A stretch of DNA of 64,000 nt, taken from positions 655,001 through 719,000 of the forward strand of contig JBBPFI010000015.1 of the NCBI GenBank assembly GCA_037974965.1, given 5' to 3'. The notes beneath the pieces were generated by a model. It searched no databases, was not told the DNA's origin, and saw only the letters and a list, made by a program, of their open reading frames with translations. The translations under genes were made by a program, and so were the position numbers. Numbering within the stretch: position 1 is the first letter of the stretch; each line of letters opens with the position of its first letter. Shown in pieces: positions 43,011 through 54,263 of this stretch. The DNA is from Dacryopinax spathularia (Eukaryota > Basidiomycota > Dacrymycetes > Dacrymycetales > Dacrymycetaceae).

Positions 43011-44858
43011 ATGTATCTCTCCTCACAAGCCGTCTCAGCGGCTTCCCACGCCAGAGTCGTCGCTCCCGCGGCTCTCCGGCTGTCCGTACGGCCAATATCC
43101 ACTCCCACCGCCGTACGTCCCCTCTCTCCTTTGCCCTCCATCTCCAACAACCCGGCTGACCCTCTCCGCAGCCTTGCTCAAAGTTCCTCGCCGTCACCCA
43201 CCCCGAAGACCCCGCCTCGCTCGACCCCTCCATATCCCGCCAAATCGCGCGGTTCGACAGCGTGACCGCCTCTACCTACGCCCGCCCCCCGCTCATCTTC
43301 ACAAGTGGGTATGGTTCCTGGCTCCGCACGACTCACCCCCAGCGGGAGTACCTCGATTTCTCCGCCGGCATCGCCGTCAACGCCCTTGGTCACTCTGACA
43401 CGGGCTTCATATCCGTCATGGGCGACCAAATCGGCAACCTCGCGCACGCAAGTAATGTCTACTGGAACGAATGGGTCGGCGAGCTCGCCTCGCTCCTCGT
43501 CGGTCTCACGCGGAAAGAAGGCGGGCTAGGCTGGGCGCCGGACGAGGAATACGAGTTTTATAAGAGGGACAGCTCTTCTCATCTTCTTTGGCCACGGAAG
43601 TATACGGAGCCTGAGGAACCGGGGCTGCCCGTTCCGAGCGGGGCGAAGGTGTTCATTTCCAATTCTGGGACGGAGGCGAACGAGGGTGCTTTGAAGTTTG
43701 CCCGGAAATACGGGAAGGAGTTCTGGGCTCGGAAGACCGGCAAACCATGGGAAGAGAGCCCGAAGACGAGGGTACTATGCTTCGAGCACGCCTTCCACGG
43801 TCGTTCTATGGGCGCACTCTCAGCGACCCCGAATGAGAAATACCAAAAACCGTTCGGGCCGCTGGTGCCCGGGTTCGATGTGGGCAAGTTGAATGACCCC
43901 AAGAGCGTGGAGATGATCACGGAGGATCATTGTGCGGTTATTGTGGAGCCTATTCAGGGAGAGGGGGGGATACATGAAAGTGAGGTTGGCTGGTTGGAGG
44001 CGGTTAGGAAGAGGTGTGATGAGGTGGGGGCGGTGTTGATCTTTGATGAGATTCAGGTGCGTCCCCTTCACAACCTCTGTCGCTACAACTTCCCTCCGTC
44101 CTTCTCTCTCTCCCACGCCCTCTCTTGCCCTCTCTCTTGTCTTGAGAGGTATCATCTTGCTGACGCACGCAACAGTGTGGACTGTACCGTACCGGCTCCC
44201 TCTGGGCACACTCCAACTACCCGACCACCGCTCATCCAGATATAATAACCATGGCCAAAGCGCTCGGAAACGGGTACCCCATCGGTGGGCTCATAGTGCG
44301 GGACACGATCGCCGAGAGCGTCACACCCGGTGTACGTCCCCTCCTTGCCCTTCCTCTTTCCCAAAGGGAAGTTGTTAGAGACGCATGCTAATCCGTCCCA
44401 TGTAGTCCCATGGCACCACCTTCGGCGGAAACGTCCTCGCCGCCCGTCTCGCGCACTACGTCCTCACCCGTCTCTCCGACCCCAAATTCAAATCCACAAT
44501 CTCCCACCTCTCGCAAACCCTCTCAGCCCGCCTACTCGACCTGCCCAAATTCTTCCCCTCGCTCATCTCGTCCGTCCGGGGCCGAGGAGCGATCCGCGGA
44601 ATCGGGTTCTTCGACCCTGTCCATCCGGCCAAGGTGGTCAGGATGGCCCGGGAGAGGGGAGTGTTGTTTTTGACCGCGGGGAAGGACGCGATTCGGTTTG
44701 TGCCGAGTTTGAATACGGGGACGAGGGAGGTGGACTATGCGATGGACGTGTTGGAGAGCTGCTTGGTTGTGCTGGAGGGAGAGGGGGGGGGGACAACAAG
44801 GCGGAGTGAGGTTGCCGGGGGATGCGATTTGAGGGGGATGATGAAGAACTATGTGTAA
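43011..44858 (+). CDS. ARG8: Acetylornithine aminotransferase
   Basis: PLP enzyme that converts N-acetylglutamate semialdehyde to N-acetylornithine in arginine synthesis. Exons 43011-43112, 43172-44056, 44176-44331 and 44406-44858 give 531 residues. The first exon is Ser/Ala/Arg-rich, as expected of a mitochondrial presequence. Motifs: YLDFSAGIAVNALGHSD, SNSGTEANEGALKFARKYG (PLP phosphate), FHGRSMGALSATPNEKY, IVEPIQGEGGI, LIFDEIQCGLYRTG (Asp to the PLP ring, split by an intron), and MAKALGNGYPIGGLI with the Schiff-base Lys. Longer than yeast Arg8 (423): an extra stretch of about 35 residues (YEFYKRDSSSHLL... region, residues about 190-230) sits before the SNSGTEAN motif. The tail after VLESCLVVL is also extended. 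Confidence 0.9.
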
Positions 44859-45112
44859 CTACGTGGGTATTTTGATCTGTTCCGTTTTGTTTTCTTGCTT
44901 CAAGGCCGGCTCGACGGCTGAGGGATGTTGGGCTCAGCGCCGCAAAAATAATAGACAACAATTGCTCACGACCATTGCCTGACCACGGATCCCAGTGATC
45001 GGCACGCATATAGACTTCTGAGCGGTGATTATAATTAGACTATACACTATCTCGCCATCGTAGCGTACAACAGACTCCCACATGCAACGGTGCATACATA
45101 CAGCTGGTTCGC
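44859..45112. other. Intergenic region between convergent genes
   Basis: 3' flanks of ARG8 and GST copy 2. Nothing recognised. Confidence 0.45.
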
Positions 45113-45938
45113 TTACGGCGTCTTAGCAGCCTCAGCCCTCGCCTGAATAGCCTTCCTAACCTCGACATCCTTCTCCCGTGCAGCCTTTATCGCAGGTCGG
45201 CCAAGCATAGCGTTGTGCCACCTTCACTCCCCCCACATTAGCTTGGTCCCAGACCGGACGGGTAAGGATGGACGTACCGGAATACGGAAGGGAACTTGGA
45301 CTGCACGTCGTAGGACGCGCCGAGGATCATGCTGAAGGCTAGGTCTGTCCATGGAAGGAAAGCAAGGTCGGCGATGGTCATCCTTCCCCCTACCAGCCTG
45401 TGACAGTGACAGCATTTGCCCGCGTCAGGGCGAGAAGCCAAAGCCGGTAGATGGAGAGAGCGTACCACTCCCGCTCCTTCAATACGCTTTCCAGGACTCC
45501 AAGCACTCTCTCCGTCTCCCTATAGTACCTCTCCACGGCCGAGGGCACTTTCTCCGCGTGAAAGAAGCTAAATATGAACCATTGTGCGAAATAGGGCTGC
45601 TGCCCCGAAGCCTGGAAGAAGAGCCATTGATCCTGTTCCGCCTTCTCCCTTTCCGTCGCCGCTGACAGCCTATGCTCGAGATCGTATCGCTCAGTCAAGT
45701 AGAGCAAGATGGCGTTCGACTCGAATAGGGTGAAGTTGGAGTTGGAGTGGTCGATGAGTGTGGGCACTCGGCCATTCGGGTTTAGGGCGAGGTAGGTGGG
45801 GGTGCGGTGTTCTTGTGTGGCGAAGTCGAGTAGGATGGGTTCGTAGGTGAGGGAGAGCTCGGACAGGAGGAGAATCACTTTTTGGGCATTGGGGCTGGAT
45901 TGGTTAGTGTAAAGGGTGAATTGTTTGCCGTGCGACAT
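45113..45938 (-). CDS. Glutathione S-transferase, Ure2/GST-N type (copy 2)
   Basis: Paralog of the genes at 2, 56 and 58 kb; 233 residues. Exons 45938-45466, 45397-45278 and 45221-45113. The first exon is exactly 473 nt, as in all four copies, and ends inside the same Trp codon. It begins MSHGKQFTLYTN; the glutathione site has NPNGRVPTLIDH and FESNAILLYLTERYD, with Phe where the other copies have Trp in W/F-ES. The helical half has DQWLFFQASGQQPYFAQW. The most diverged copy, with SSPNAQKVILLLSEL near the start and an Ala/Arg-rich C-terminus. A TATA element (ATATAAGCC on the minus strand, near 46,005) lies about 65 bases upstream. Confidence 0.93.
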
Positions 45939-46379
45939 TGTTGGAGCTTTGGATGATGTTGCTTGCTCTTCGAGCGATGTTCACCTGCCCCTTTGAAGGC
46001 GGCTTATATGCATCCTCAGGTCCGGGGTTGACTCATGTCCAACCGCTGTAGGAACAGCCGTGCCAGAGAGCAACGCAGTAAGTCCGGCATAGCTTATAGT
46101 GATCCACGCAGAGCGCCGACCGTGGACAGTTGGTCCCAGACTGTCATGACTTCGACTTGGTAATGTCAGGAGGAGGGGGCAGCGCCGAAGTAGGGGACCG
46201 CGTCGTGTGCATTCCGCGCATACACGCGTCCTCACCACCTTCGCATGCCGGTCATCGCGGCGACTTCGAGTGCATAGCGCTCACCGAGAATATACAACGC
46301 TGTGAGTCATGTCCATTGCCTAGTTGTGAGATGGATGAACTGAGGGGGTTTGCTGGACGGCAGGGCGTTCTACAATAGC
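45939..46379. promoter_or_regulatory. Divergent promoter region
   Basis: Between GST copy 2 and the orphan at 46,380. Carries the TATA element of GST copy 2 near 46,005. Confidence 0.45.
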
Positions 46380-46970
46380 ATGGCTGCGGCCCGTAACGAG
46401 ATCCCGCACGACCCCTTCACCCCCAACACGCTCTACATCGCCATCTACAGCCGCTACGACAATGACGTCGAGGTCAAAGACCTCGGGATGATGTTCTGCG
46501 CCGTAACCGCGAACGCGGGGACGTACTTCATCGCTCAGCAGCGCAAGTCCGACGGGAAGTACATCCTGAACATGACGAGCGACTATCCTCCGGGTATGAC
46601 GATCCATGGTTGGTTCCCGATTGGGTTACGGCCGGTCGAGTATAAGGAGACGACGACGGCGAACGGGAATGTGAACGGTGTGAGGCGGGACATTACGACT
46701 GAAGAATCGTGGTTATGGACGGCAAGGCTGCTCAAGCAGTTCGGCATGAATCGGTGGGGCAAGCCGAGCAGCATCGACTGGCCAGCCGTGCGGTCGCTCG
46801 TCATCCCGAGGATGTATACGATGTCCCCGCAGTGTATCGTCGAGATGCTGGATAGTGTCCCCGGGCTGAGAGAGGAGCTCGGCTGGTCGGACGAACAGGT
46901 GCAGGAGGTTAAAGAGAAGGCCGAGAAGCAGATGCAGATGGAGGCGGATCATGCTGTTGTTCAGGACTGA
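46380..46970 (+). CDS. Orphan protein, function unknown
   Basis: An uninterrupted 196-codon frame with good codon regularity. It starts MAAARNEIPHDPF, then NTLYIAIYSRYDNDVEVKD, a beta-rich middle (FCAVTANAGTYFIAQQ), ESWLWTARLLKQFGMNRWG, a stretch IDWPAVRSLVIPRMYTMSP, and a charged helix at the end (EVKEKAEKQMQMEADH). No signal peptide or membrane segment. The order LYIAIYS, beta region, W-rich helix and ID-x-(P/G)A resembles the shorter orphan at 11,685-12,083. A link to small fungal proteins of unknown function with a similar start is possible but not shown. ATG at 46,380 used; the frame is open further upstream without another ATG. Confidence 0.6.
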   Translation: MAAARNEIPHDPFTPNTLYIAIYSRYDNDVEVKDLGMMFCAVTANAGTYFIAQQRKSDGKYILNMTSDYPPGMTIHGWFPIGLRPVEYKETTTANGNVNGVRRDITTEESWLWTARLLKQFGMNRWGKPSSIDWPAVRSLVIPRMYTMSPQCIVEMLDSVPGLREELGWSDEQVQEVKEKAEKQMQMEADHAVVQD

Positions 46971-48316
46971 TGTATTATGCAGAGTATACCATATCTACCG
47001 AATCAAGAAAAGAAGAAGTGCTCACTCCTGTCGATCTTTCCGAACTTGCGAAGTTATCTCATCTCTGCGCTATTCTGATGGTCTTACCAATGAGTCTTTG
47101 TCGCACGCTCTATTCACCTGGACTTCTCCGGCTGCCAGATACCGGATCATCCCGCTCCGATTCTCCCAATCGGTTGCACATATTAAATCAGAGGGCTCTA
47201 ACTTCAACCCGAATCCCCGCATATCAGCCAACACAGCAGAAGCTGGGTATATGCCGAGCGCTGCGCACACGACACCCTCACGTGCCGTATTCTTCTCATG
47301 GAACCCATCAGCTACTACTCTATCCAGCATCATCACTCACCATCTGTAGTCGGAACGTCCCGTCCACTCGGAGCTTGCCACGGAGACAGAGCGGACTTCC
47401 CCTTCCTTGCGGCGATCTAATCCAGATCTGATCAAGACGACGGAAGCGCCGCCGCACGTCGGAGTCCGAACCTTCCAAGTCGTGCCGCACTCCGAGCTTG
47501 CTTGACTTCCACACTAGCCAGAAAAGGAGATCGACCGCTTATTTCCCTACTGTCGACCTGCGGTGGATGGCAACGTTTGTTGATCAGAGTGAGATCAAGG
47601 TTTGATGCTATGCAGATGACGGGGGGAGATAAACGCTTACTCGCCGAGCTTGTCGACAATGGGACACAGCTGTGGCCGCCTATGTCCGCTCGCACTGGCA
47701 GCGGCACTTGTTCCGGCTGGACATGCTTTCTGCTTCACTTACGAGAATGCTCTCCACCGGGGATGGTACTTGACTGCGCTCCAAGGCGACGACGTGGTCA
47801 TTATTCGGGATGCTCCACGATCGCTACAGCAAATGGTGCGTGCCGCCTCCCGAAGCAGACGGCGACTCTTCGCCATCGCTCGGCGATGCTCTTTCGGAAG
47901 CCCGGTACCTTCCCCGGCACTCCTCACGGCACACCCATCCCACAACCCGGGGAATGACGCGCCCCCATCTTCGCAATCTACTGCGCTATCCGCCGCCCGC
48001 GCACAACTTCTGATGGCGCGTCTGATCCTTGATCACCACTTTCCATCTCCGGCGAAAGGCGCGTTGAAGCCCCTGTCTCGGACGGTCTCGATCCACCGGA
48101 CGCTCTCCGTCTCCACCCTGCCCAGTGATGGCCGGCCAGGTACATGGCGCTGGGGCTGAGGAGTGCGGCGCTAGACGCCACATCTTGCGCAGTAGCGGCG
48201 GGGCGGCCACAACTCGATATAATCCCCTCTCCATCCGCTCTGTCCTGTGAAACCCGCCTTGGTCTGCAACAACTCCCCCTCTTCCGAACTTTCAGCACCA
48301 CTCGATCGGGCTCCCG
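46971..48316. other. Gene-poor stretch upstream of family member D
   Basis: Two long overlapping frames (47,502-47,957 and 47,650-48,159) contain protein-like patches such as RGWYLTALQGDDVVIIRDAP and HWQRHLFRLDMLSASLTRML, in different frames. I could not build a spliced gene from them. It may hold an unresolved or decayed gene. A TATA-like GATATAAT lies at about 48,216-48,223, before member D. Confidence 0.4.
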
Positions 48317-49154
48317 ATGCGTCCCTCTGACTCCTACTCCCACTTCCACGCCCACGCTCATGGCTATGAGCAGCCCCAATACAGAGTAGAGCACCACGTC
48401 CTCTCCCTCCTCCACCCCTCCTCCCTCGCCCATTTCCTCTCCCGCGCCCAGCAGCTCCACATCGACCTCTCTGACCCTTTTCAACTCTGGTCCGCAACCG
48501 CGATCCGGACATGGGACCAACTCGTCACGGACGACATCGGCTTCTACTACTTCTGCGTGCGGTGCGAGGATTCCCCCACGCGCGAGGAATGGGCGGCGGG
48601 ACACGAGTGTATGGCAGGTGAGGGTGTGAGGCTAGGGGTGGAATTTCTCGTTCCGCCATATGAGAAGAAGAGGAGGCAAATGGACGGGTTTAGGGGAGCG
48701 GGAACCGGGACGGGGAGGAGGAGGGCAAGATTGGGCCCGGGGCAGGATTGTGCGGATCTGGCGGGGGCGCTGAGGCTTGCTAGGCTGGTCTGGATGGACC
48801 CGAGCAGGCCTGAGGAACATAGACGGATGTGCGAGATTTTCGCAAAGGTCTTGAGTGTCGTGAGTTTCCCCCTCATCCTCTCCCTCTCCTCTGTTCCTCT
48901 GTTCCTCTGTTCCTCTGTTCCTCTGTTCCTCTGTTCCTCTGTTCCAGCGAAAGAATGTGCTAACGCTGATGGCATCACAGCACGCTCTGGCCGTCTTCCT
49001 CCCCTACCATCCGATTTTCTGCCCCATCGATTGGCGCCCTTTCCACGAGGAAGGGCTGATCCACCCCGAGATCGCGCACCGGTACGGGCGCGAGCTGGGC
49101 GAGAAACTGAGGGCGCCGGGGAGGGCGATTACGTTTCCTTGCGAACGCGGGTGA
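48317..49154 (+). CDS. C2HC-motif orphan family, member D
   Basis: Unrecognised protein of 238 residues, the most diverged member. Exons 48317-48859 and 48981-49154, phase-0 intron. The likely zinc site is C80-x2-C83-x12-H96-x-C98 (FCVRCED...HEC). Exon 1 ends EIFAKVLSV and exon 2 starts HALAVFLPYHP; ID-x-RPFHEEGLIHPEI then follows the pattern of the other members (ID-M-HRIMTEALLAP in A). Insertions in exon 1 include a His/Ser-rich start and a basic Gly/Arg stretch (GAGTGTGRRRARLG). The intron carries an 8-base repeat array as its pyrimidine tract and a CTAAC branch-point-like site near 48,959. Confidence 0.7.
48891..48945 (+). repeat. 8-bp microsatellite (CTGTTCCT)n in the intron of member D
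   Basis: Six full copies and one partial copy, with no variation, placed upstream of the branch-point-like CTAAC. Confidence 0.9.
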
Positions 49155-49431
49155 GGGGACGGTGTGGGTGTGGGTTTGTTCATGCATGTTTGTGTTTAAC
49201 TTACTGTAGTTAGCGTGTTGTGGACATGGGACGGGGCGCGCGGTCTTAGTTTTCAGTTTTTGAGTGTAGGTTTGGTTTGGGTATTAGGCGGACATGTAAG
49301 TATTATCCCTATGATTGCGTACAAGTACAACTGTGATACTCCACAGTACATGCGAAACGAGAAACAGGAGAGAACGACCTGCACTAATCACTCGAGCAGA
49401 AACAGACACTGGAAGGAAATAGAAAGAAACA

Positions 49432-50176
49432 TCATCGCCTCGAACTCCTCTTGCCCGCCTTCTTCCCCCCTCCACCCAACATCCTCAGCCTGCTCCTACT
49501 CGGCTTCGAGATGCCTTTTGCGCGCTTCCATTCTTCGTGTCTGCTGTCCCTTTTCCCGTGGGTCGACACTTTCTCCTCCTTCCCCTCTTTCTGCTCCGGG
49601 CCGTCACCTTGCATAGGCACGTCATCTTCCGTACTCGTACTCGGGAGAGCCGGCTCTGATGAGACGGGGAAAAAAGGGTCAGCACTGTCCCGCAATAGAA
49701 CAGAGAGGGAAGGAGAAAGCGGAAGCGCGCCAAAAGGAAGAAGATCAATCCCGATCAGAGCTCTCGAAGAGCCACCCGAACTGATCTTCCCAATTCCCCT
49801 TCTTCTTCCGCGAGGAGGCATCGCAGCCTTCGACGCCCATCTGCTCTGGGTTCACCAACCCCAAACAGGTATACGCCCATTCCCTTCCTTCTCCCTTCCC
49901 GTCATCCTCGCGAAGAGGAGTAACAGAAGCCCAAGGCGAAGCAGCAGCAGAAGGAGGAGGATACCAACCTGGTGCTCCAGCAGTAATCTCCTCCTCGCTC
50001 CCGTCCTCCCCAATCATCCTCAGATCCCCCTCGGGGTCAGACTCGATCTTCCGCGCCAGCTTCTGGTGTAGTCTGTTGATCCGAGCTGCGTGGGTGGCCG
50101 CGTAGACGGAGGATTCGCGTTCTCGTTTTGTGCGGCGGAACGTGCGTTTCGTTTTGGAGCGGAGGGATTTGGCCAT
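49432..50176 (-). CDS. LLPH-like nucleolar protein (DUF2423 family)
   Basis: Small basic protein of 217 residues whose N-terminus MAKSLRSKTKRTFRRTKRE matches the LLPH/DUF2423 family, which is linked to nucleoli and ribosome assembly. Exons 50176-49776 and 49684-49432. Downstream are a helix (ATHAARINRLHQKLARKIE), an acidic stretch, WAYTCLGLVNPEQMGV, and after the intron VSTHGKRDSRHEEWKRAKGI and a very basic tail (GGGGKKAGKRSSRR) typical of nuclear targeting. The donor GTGGCT is weak; I chose it because it joins the two frames and leaves a good pyrimidine tract. The family assignment is firm, the exact intron less so. Confidence 0.82.
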
Positions 50177-50694
50177 TTCTCTTCGTTCGTGTGTGTGTGT
50201 GGTTGTGTGGTGCGTGGGGTGTGTGTGGTTGTTGGTTGTTGGTTGATGTATGATATGACCAAGCTGGTCGATGTGGTGGTAGATGCTAAGACGGGATGTA
50301 GGTCGTTTATGCGCTCGAAGTGGTCGTCGTACTGCTCAAAGTAGCTGCGTGTTACACGGACAACTTGCGTGTCGTGGTACCGGCCTGAAAAGTGATGACT
50401 TGCCCCACAAACAGCGGCGCAGTAAAAATCGCAAGCTAGGGACCGCAAGCGGGTGGCGGTGCCCCTTTAAGACTCGGAACCGAGGAAGCCGGATTAATTG
50501 CCATGGTTATCGTGTGCTCTGACGTGAGGGAGGAATGCCAGTGCGGACCCTGATGAGGGCGATGGGATTGTCTGGCACTTTCCAATACACAAAACTAGAC
50601 TAGTACTGCTCGTACCTGCTATCGTTCTCATCTGACTTGCTATCTAAAGCCTGAGCTGTCTCGAGGTCTGAAAGCGGAAAGTGGTCAGAGCGGG
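50177..50694. promoter_or_regulatory. Divergent promoter between LLPH-like gene and riboflavin kinase
   Basis: Contains a GT-rich stretch at about 50,187-50,245 next to the LLPH-like start. No gene supported. Confidence 0.4.
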
Positions 50695-51653
50695 ATGGCC
50701 TCACCCACCTCTCCACACAAACACGACGAACCCTTCAGCACCGAATCATACCGCAATTCCCGTCCTACAATCTGTGGCCCGGACGATGGGCCAGAGCCTC
50801 CATTCCCAATAGTGATGTACGGGCTCGTGCAGTCCGGCTTTGGCCGGGGGTCGAAAGAACTTGGTTGTCCGACCGGTACGCTCTTGCCTCCCCCCCCCGT
50901 CCTTCTCCCTCTCGTCCTCTCCCATGCCCGGATGCAAGGGTGAAAGGGTGAAGCAGTTTGGAGAGTTGTGCTGATTGCGAGACAGCGAACCTGCCGGACG
51001 AAGCGATCCTCCCTATGACATCGCAGTGCAAGCCCGGCATCTACTTCGGCTATGCCCGAGTGCACCAACCACCAAAGGGACAACCCGTAGATCTTGGCGA
51101 GCAGGGCATAGAAGTGCACCCGATGGTGATGAGCTTGGGGTGGAATCCCTTTTACAAGAACGAGAAGATGACCGCGGTGCGTCCCTATCCCCTCTCCCTC
51201 TCTCTCCTGCCGTCTTTCTCCTTCGCTGCTGTTTCGCAGTTCGTCGCAGGGGGGGAGGAAAGGGTGGTGGTGATGATGATGAGCATTGCTGATTGGAGGG
51301 ACAGGAAGTACACATTATCCATGAGTTCGCGCACGATTTTTACGGACACGAGATATCCGTCATCGTCCTCGGCTACATCCGTCCAGAGCTGGACTACACA
51401 TCTCGAGGTGCGTCCTCCCCTCTCGCCTTCCTCCTTCTGTCTTCTTCCTCCCCCTCCTCCTCCCCCTGCTCCCGTTCCTGTTCCTCTCTCCATATATCCG
51501 ACTAGGGGGATGAGAGTATGCTGATTCTGTGTGACAGATGCATTGATAGACGATATCGCTACTGATATCCGCGTCACCCTGAATTCTTTAGCCAGGCCGG
51601 CATATACAAAGTTCAAGAACGATACGAGTTGGTCGCAGGCGAAGATCAAATGA
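50695..51653 (+). CDS. FMN1: Riboflavin kinase
   Basis: Phosphorylates riboflavin to FMN. Exons 50695-50875, 50986-51176, 51305-51407 and 51538-51653 give 196 residues, the usual size of a monofunctional fungal enzyme. Signature motifs: [21 protein letters not shown] (Gly-rich nucleotide site and PTAN, completed across the first intron), [33 protein letters not shown] (flavin site and catalytic Glu, joined across the second intron), [17 protein letters not shown], and a C-terminal helix [14 protein letters not shown]. Yeast Fmn1 is found in mitochondrial and ER membranes; no obvious presequence is visible here. Confidence 0.95.
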
Positions 51654-51952
51654 TCCTGTCAGCACTGCTACTGGGGACAATAGGCAGCGTGGAACAGTTG
51701 TGAGGAGGTCAGGGTGGGGAGACGGGACTGCGAGAGAGAGACTGGGATGCGGGGGATGAGTGGGACGACGGGTGGGATAGAGATGTATCGACTAGACTAG
51801 ACGCGTTCGCAGCATAGATCTGATCTTAGACGCAATGAGAGAGAACGCCCGATTCCATTAGACAACGCCAACAACATGTGAAGAACCGATTTCCGTCAAA
51901 TGGTCCCAATGTCAACGCATGGCTTCCCCACTCCCCTCACCCTCCCTAGCGC
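51654..51952. other. Intergenic region between convergent genes
   Basis: 3' flanks of riboflavin kinase and the rhomboid gene; nothing else seen. Confidence 0.45.
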
Positions 51953-53531
51953 TCACCAGATCCTCATCTTCCTAAACTTGAACACGTACATCAAGAACCC
52001 CGCAACCAGCCCGCCCACATGGCCCGCATTGTCCGACCCGCCCTGCTGGCCCTTCGGCTACGCACACGCATCAGCACGCTGCATACACCGGACAAACTTC
52101 CCCTCCCTCCCCTCCTTCCCGTCTCTGCTCTCTTCCCTCCCCCTTCCTCCACCGACGAGGCAGAGGACAGAAGAGCGAGAGGCAGAGAGAGGGATAAGGA
52201 GGAGAGAAGAGGAAATGGCAGCGAAGGAGAAAGAGGTCCTGAGAAGAAGGAAGGAAGAGGGGAGGAGACGCACCTTCTTCAGCATATAGTACGCGTCCCA
52301 GCAGAATACCCCTCCCAAGCAGGCCCAGGCCGGCAGGGGTATTATGGCGAAGAGGAGGAACTCGGCGGTCGGGAAGAGGCAGGCGAAGAGGGATAGGGCG
52401 CAGTATACCGCTCCTGTTCGCCGCAGCTCGTCAGCTCATGGACTGCAAGCCGGGGTGCAATGCAACAATGCATGGACGATGATGATCCGACGGATAGGGT
52501 GAAGGATAATGCAGAGGGAGGAAGTATGCGAGCGAAGTGGAAAGGAACGGTTAGAGGATAAGGAAGGAAACGCACCGCTCGCCCCCAACGCGAACCCCGG
52601 CCGATCCCCCCTCCACCAAACGCTAACCGCGCTACTCGCCACACCCCCAAGCAAGTAAACGCTCAGAAACCTGAATACGCCAATAGTGGCCATGAGCGTC
52701 CCCGCGGAAGACCAGATGATGAAGCAGTTTATGAGGAGGTGCCATTCGTTTATTTGGGAGAAGGAGGCTGTGAGGAGTGTCCATCTGGCCGTGCGTCAGC
52801 ACGGGTTGTATATGCGTGGTAAGGGGGGCGGAGAATGTAGAAGAAGCAGGAGGTGGGGTGAAGGGACGGAGAGAGGGAGTGAGTGAGGTGGAGGGAGGGG
52901 GAGAGAGAGGGAAAGGATGAGGGGGAGAGACGCACATCCGACCTTTCTTCCAGTTCTCCCACGAAGACGCAAAGTTCTCCAACAAGAACTTCAACGGCTG
53001 ATCATCCCCAAATCGTTTCTGTGCCCCAGCGTCAGCTCGTCAGCCACACATCCCCCTCCAATGTACAGCGCAGGAGGTGGAAGGCGGACGCACCACATTC
53101 TGCAGCCCGATCTTCCACTGTATCCAAACTAGCACGTTGAGCCCGATTATACCCCATGTGACGTAGTTCTCGGGGAGCCTATCTATCCTCTCCCTAAAGC
53201 GGTGCCACCAGCTCCCAGGTGGGGGTGCGCCGCCCCACCCGCCGCCGGAGGAGGAACCGCGTGAAGGACGATTGTAGTAGTCTCGTATGGAGCGACGGAG
53301 GGTAGGGAGGATGTTGAGGATGCTCCATTTCTCTGCTTGTGTGGTTGCGATTGGAGACGGTGCAGGAAGAGGGAGGGGTTTGGGGAGGAGAGGGAGTGTG
53401 TGAAGGCGCGTTGTTTGGGCGACAGTTGGTGGTGGTCGGTGTGCGAGCCGGAATGCCGAGCTGAAGTTGAATGCTTGTCTACTCGGACCTGCTGCTAGTC
53501 GCCTACAGCCTACTCCGATGAAGATGTTCAT
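51953..53531 (-). CDS. PCP1: Mitochondrial rhomboid protease
   Basis: Intramembrane serine protease of the mitochondrial inner membrane (Pcp1/PARL type; processes the dynamin Mgm1 in yeast). Exons 53531-53094, 53018-52936, 52784-52576, 52413-52274 and 52057-51953 give 324 residues. The N-terminal 60 residues are rich in Arg, Ser and Ala without acids early on, a plausible presequence. WTLLTASFSQINEWHLLIN is the L1 region, GASGAVYCALS holds the catalytic Ser (the codon after Ser is split by an intron), and DNAGHVGGLVAGFLMYVF holds the catalytic His. About six to seven membrane segments. The ATG at 53,531 is the first in frame; the open frame upstream has only a TTG. Confidence 0.92.
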
Positions 53532-54263
53532 CTTGCCCTCCCTCGCAGAGACAGACAATGAGCCAGTACGATTGGTGCAGGAGGCGTGAGGATGATATGG
53601 GCAACACAGAGAGCGGCCGGTCAGGGACGCGTGAAGGCTCGGCTTGGCAGGTTGCCATTTTGGGAATTCCCATTGTCAGTCTTGCGGCAGAATCGCTGTT
53701 GGGGCCTGAACGCACCTCATCGGTCACATCTATAAGGGCAGGCCACAGACCAGTTGTATTCCGTATATTTTACCTGGTGAGGAGCTGGACTGGGTGGTAC
53801 GTAGAGAGTTCGCATCCAACAGCTTGTTCTCGCTCTCCGCTTGATTCACCAGTTACTCGTCCAATCTGTATCATTCCGAACGATCGATATCGATAGCAGA
53901 CAGACGCAACATGCTCTCTTGAACAAATCGTGATTACTATTCCGTCTCGGTGAGCTATTAATCAGAAAGTGAGCCAGGATCGTGTCGGCCATGCTCGGCA
54001 TAAAAAACTCGCGTCGGCCCGCCCCTCCAAGCTTTCAACGGCACAATCCCTGCTCCCTCCACCTCCTCTTCCCCGCCGCTGTCATGTTGGCCCCGTTCTC
54101 CACCCGCCCAATGCGGGGTATGCCAGCTGAATGCCGATTCGCCCCGTTGATGCGCTGCTCTACTTGTAGCCCTCCTCTACTGGTCATCTAGCTACTCTCA
54201 CATCTTCCCACCACCTCTTCCTACAGTACCCAAAGCAAAGCGACCAATTCAGGTGGAACGACA
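53532..54263. promoter_or_regulatory. Divergent intergenic region
   Basis: Between the rhomboid gene and the dehydrogenase at 54,264. A 112-codon forward frame at 53,558-53,896 shows no family features and is not called. Confidence 0.4.

Noticed and set aside
47978-48604. 208-codon minus-strand frame
   Set aside because: Overlaps the coding sequence of family member D in antisense; a shadow frame.
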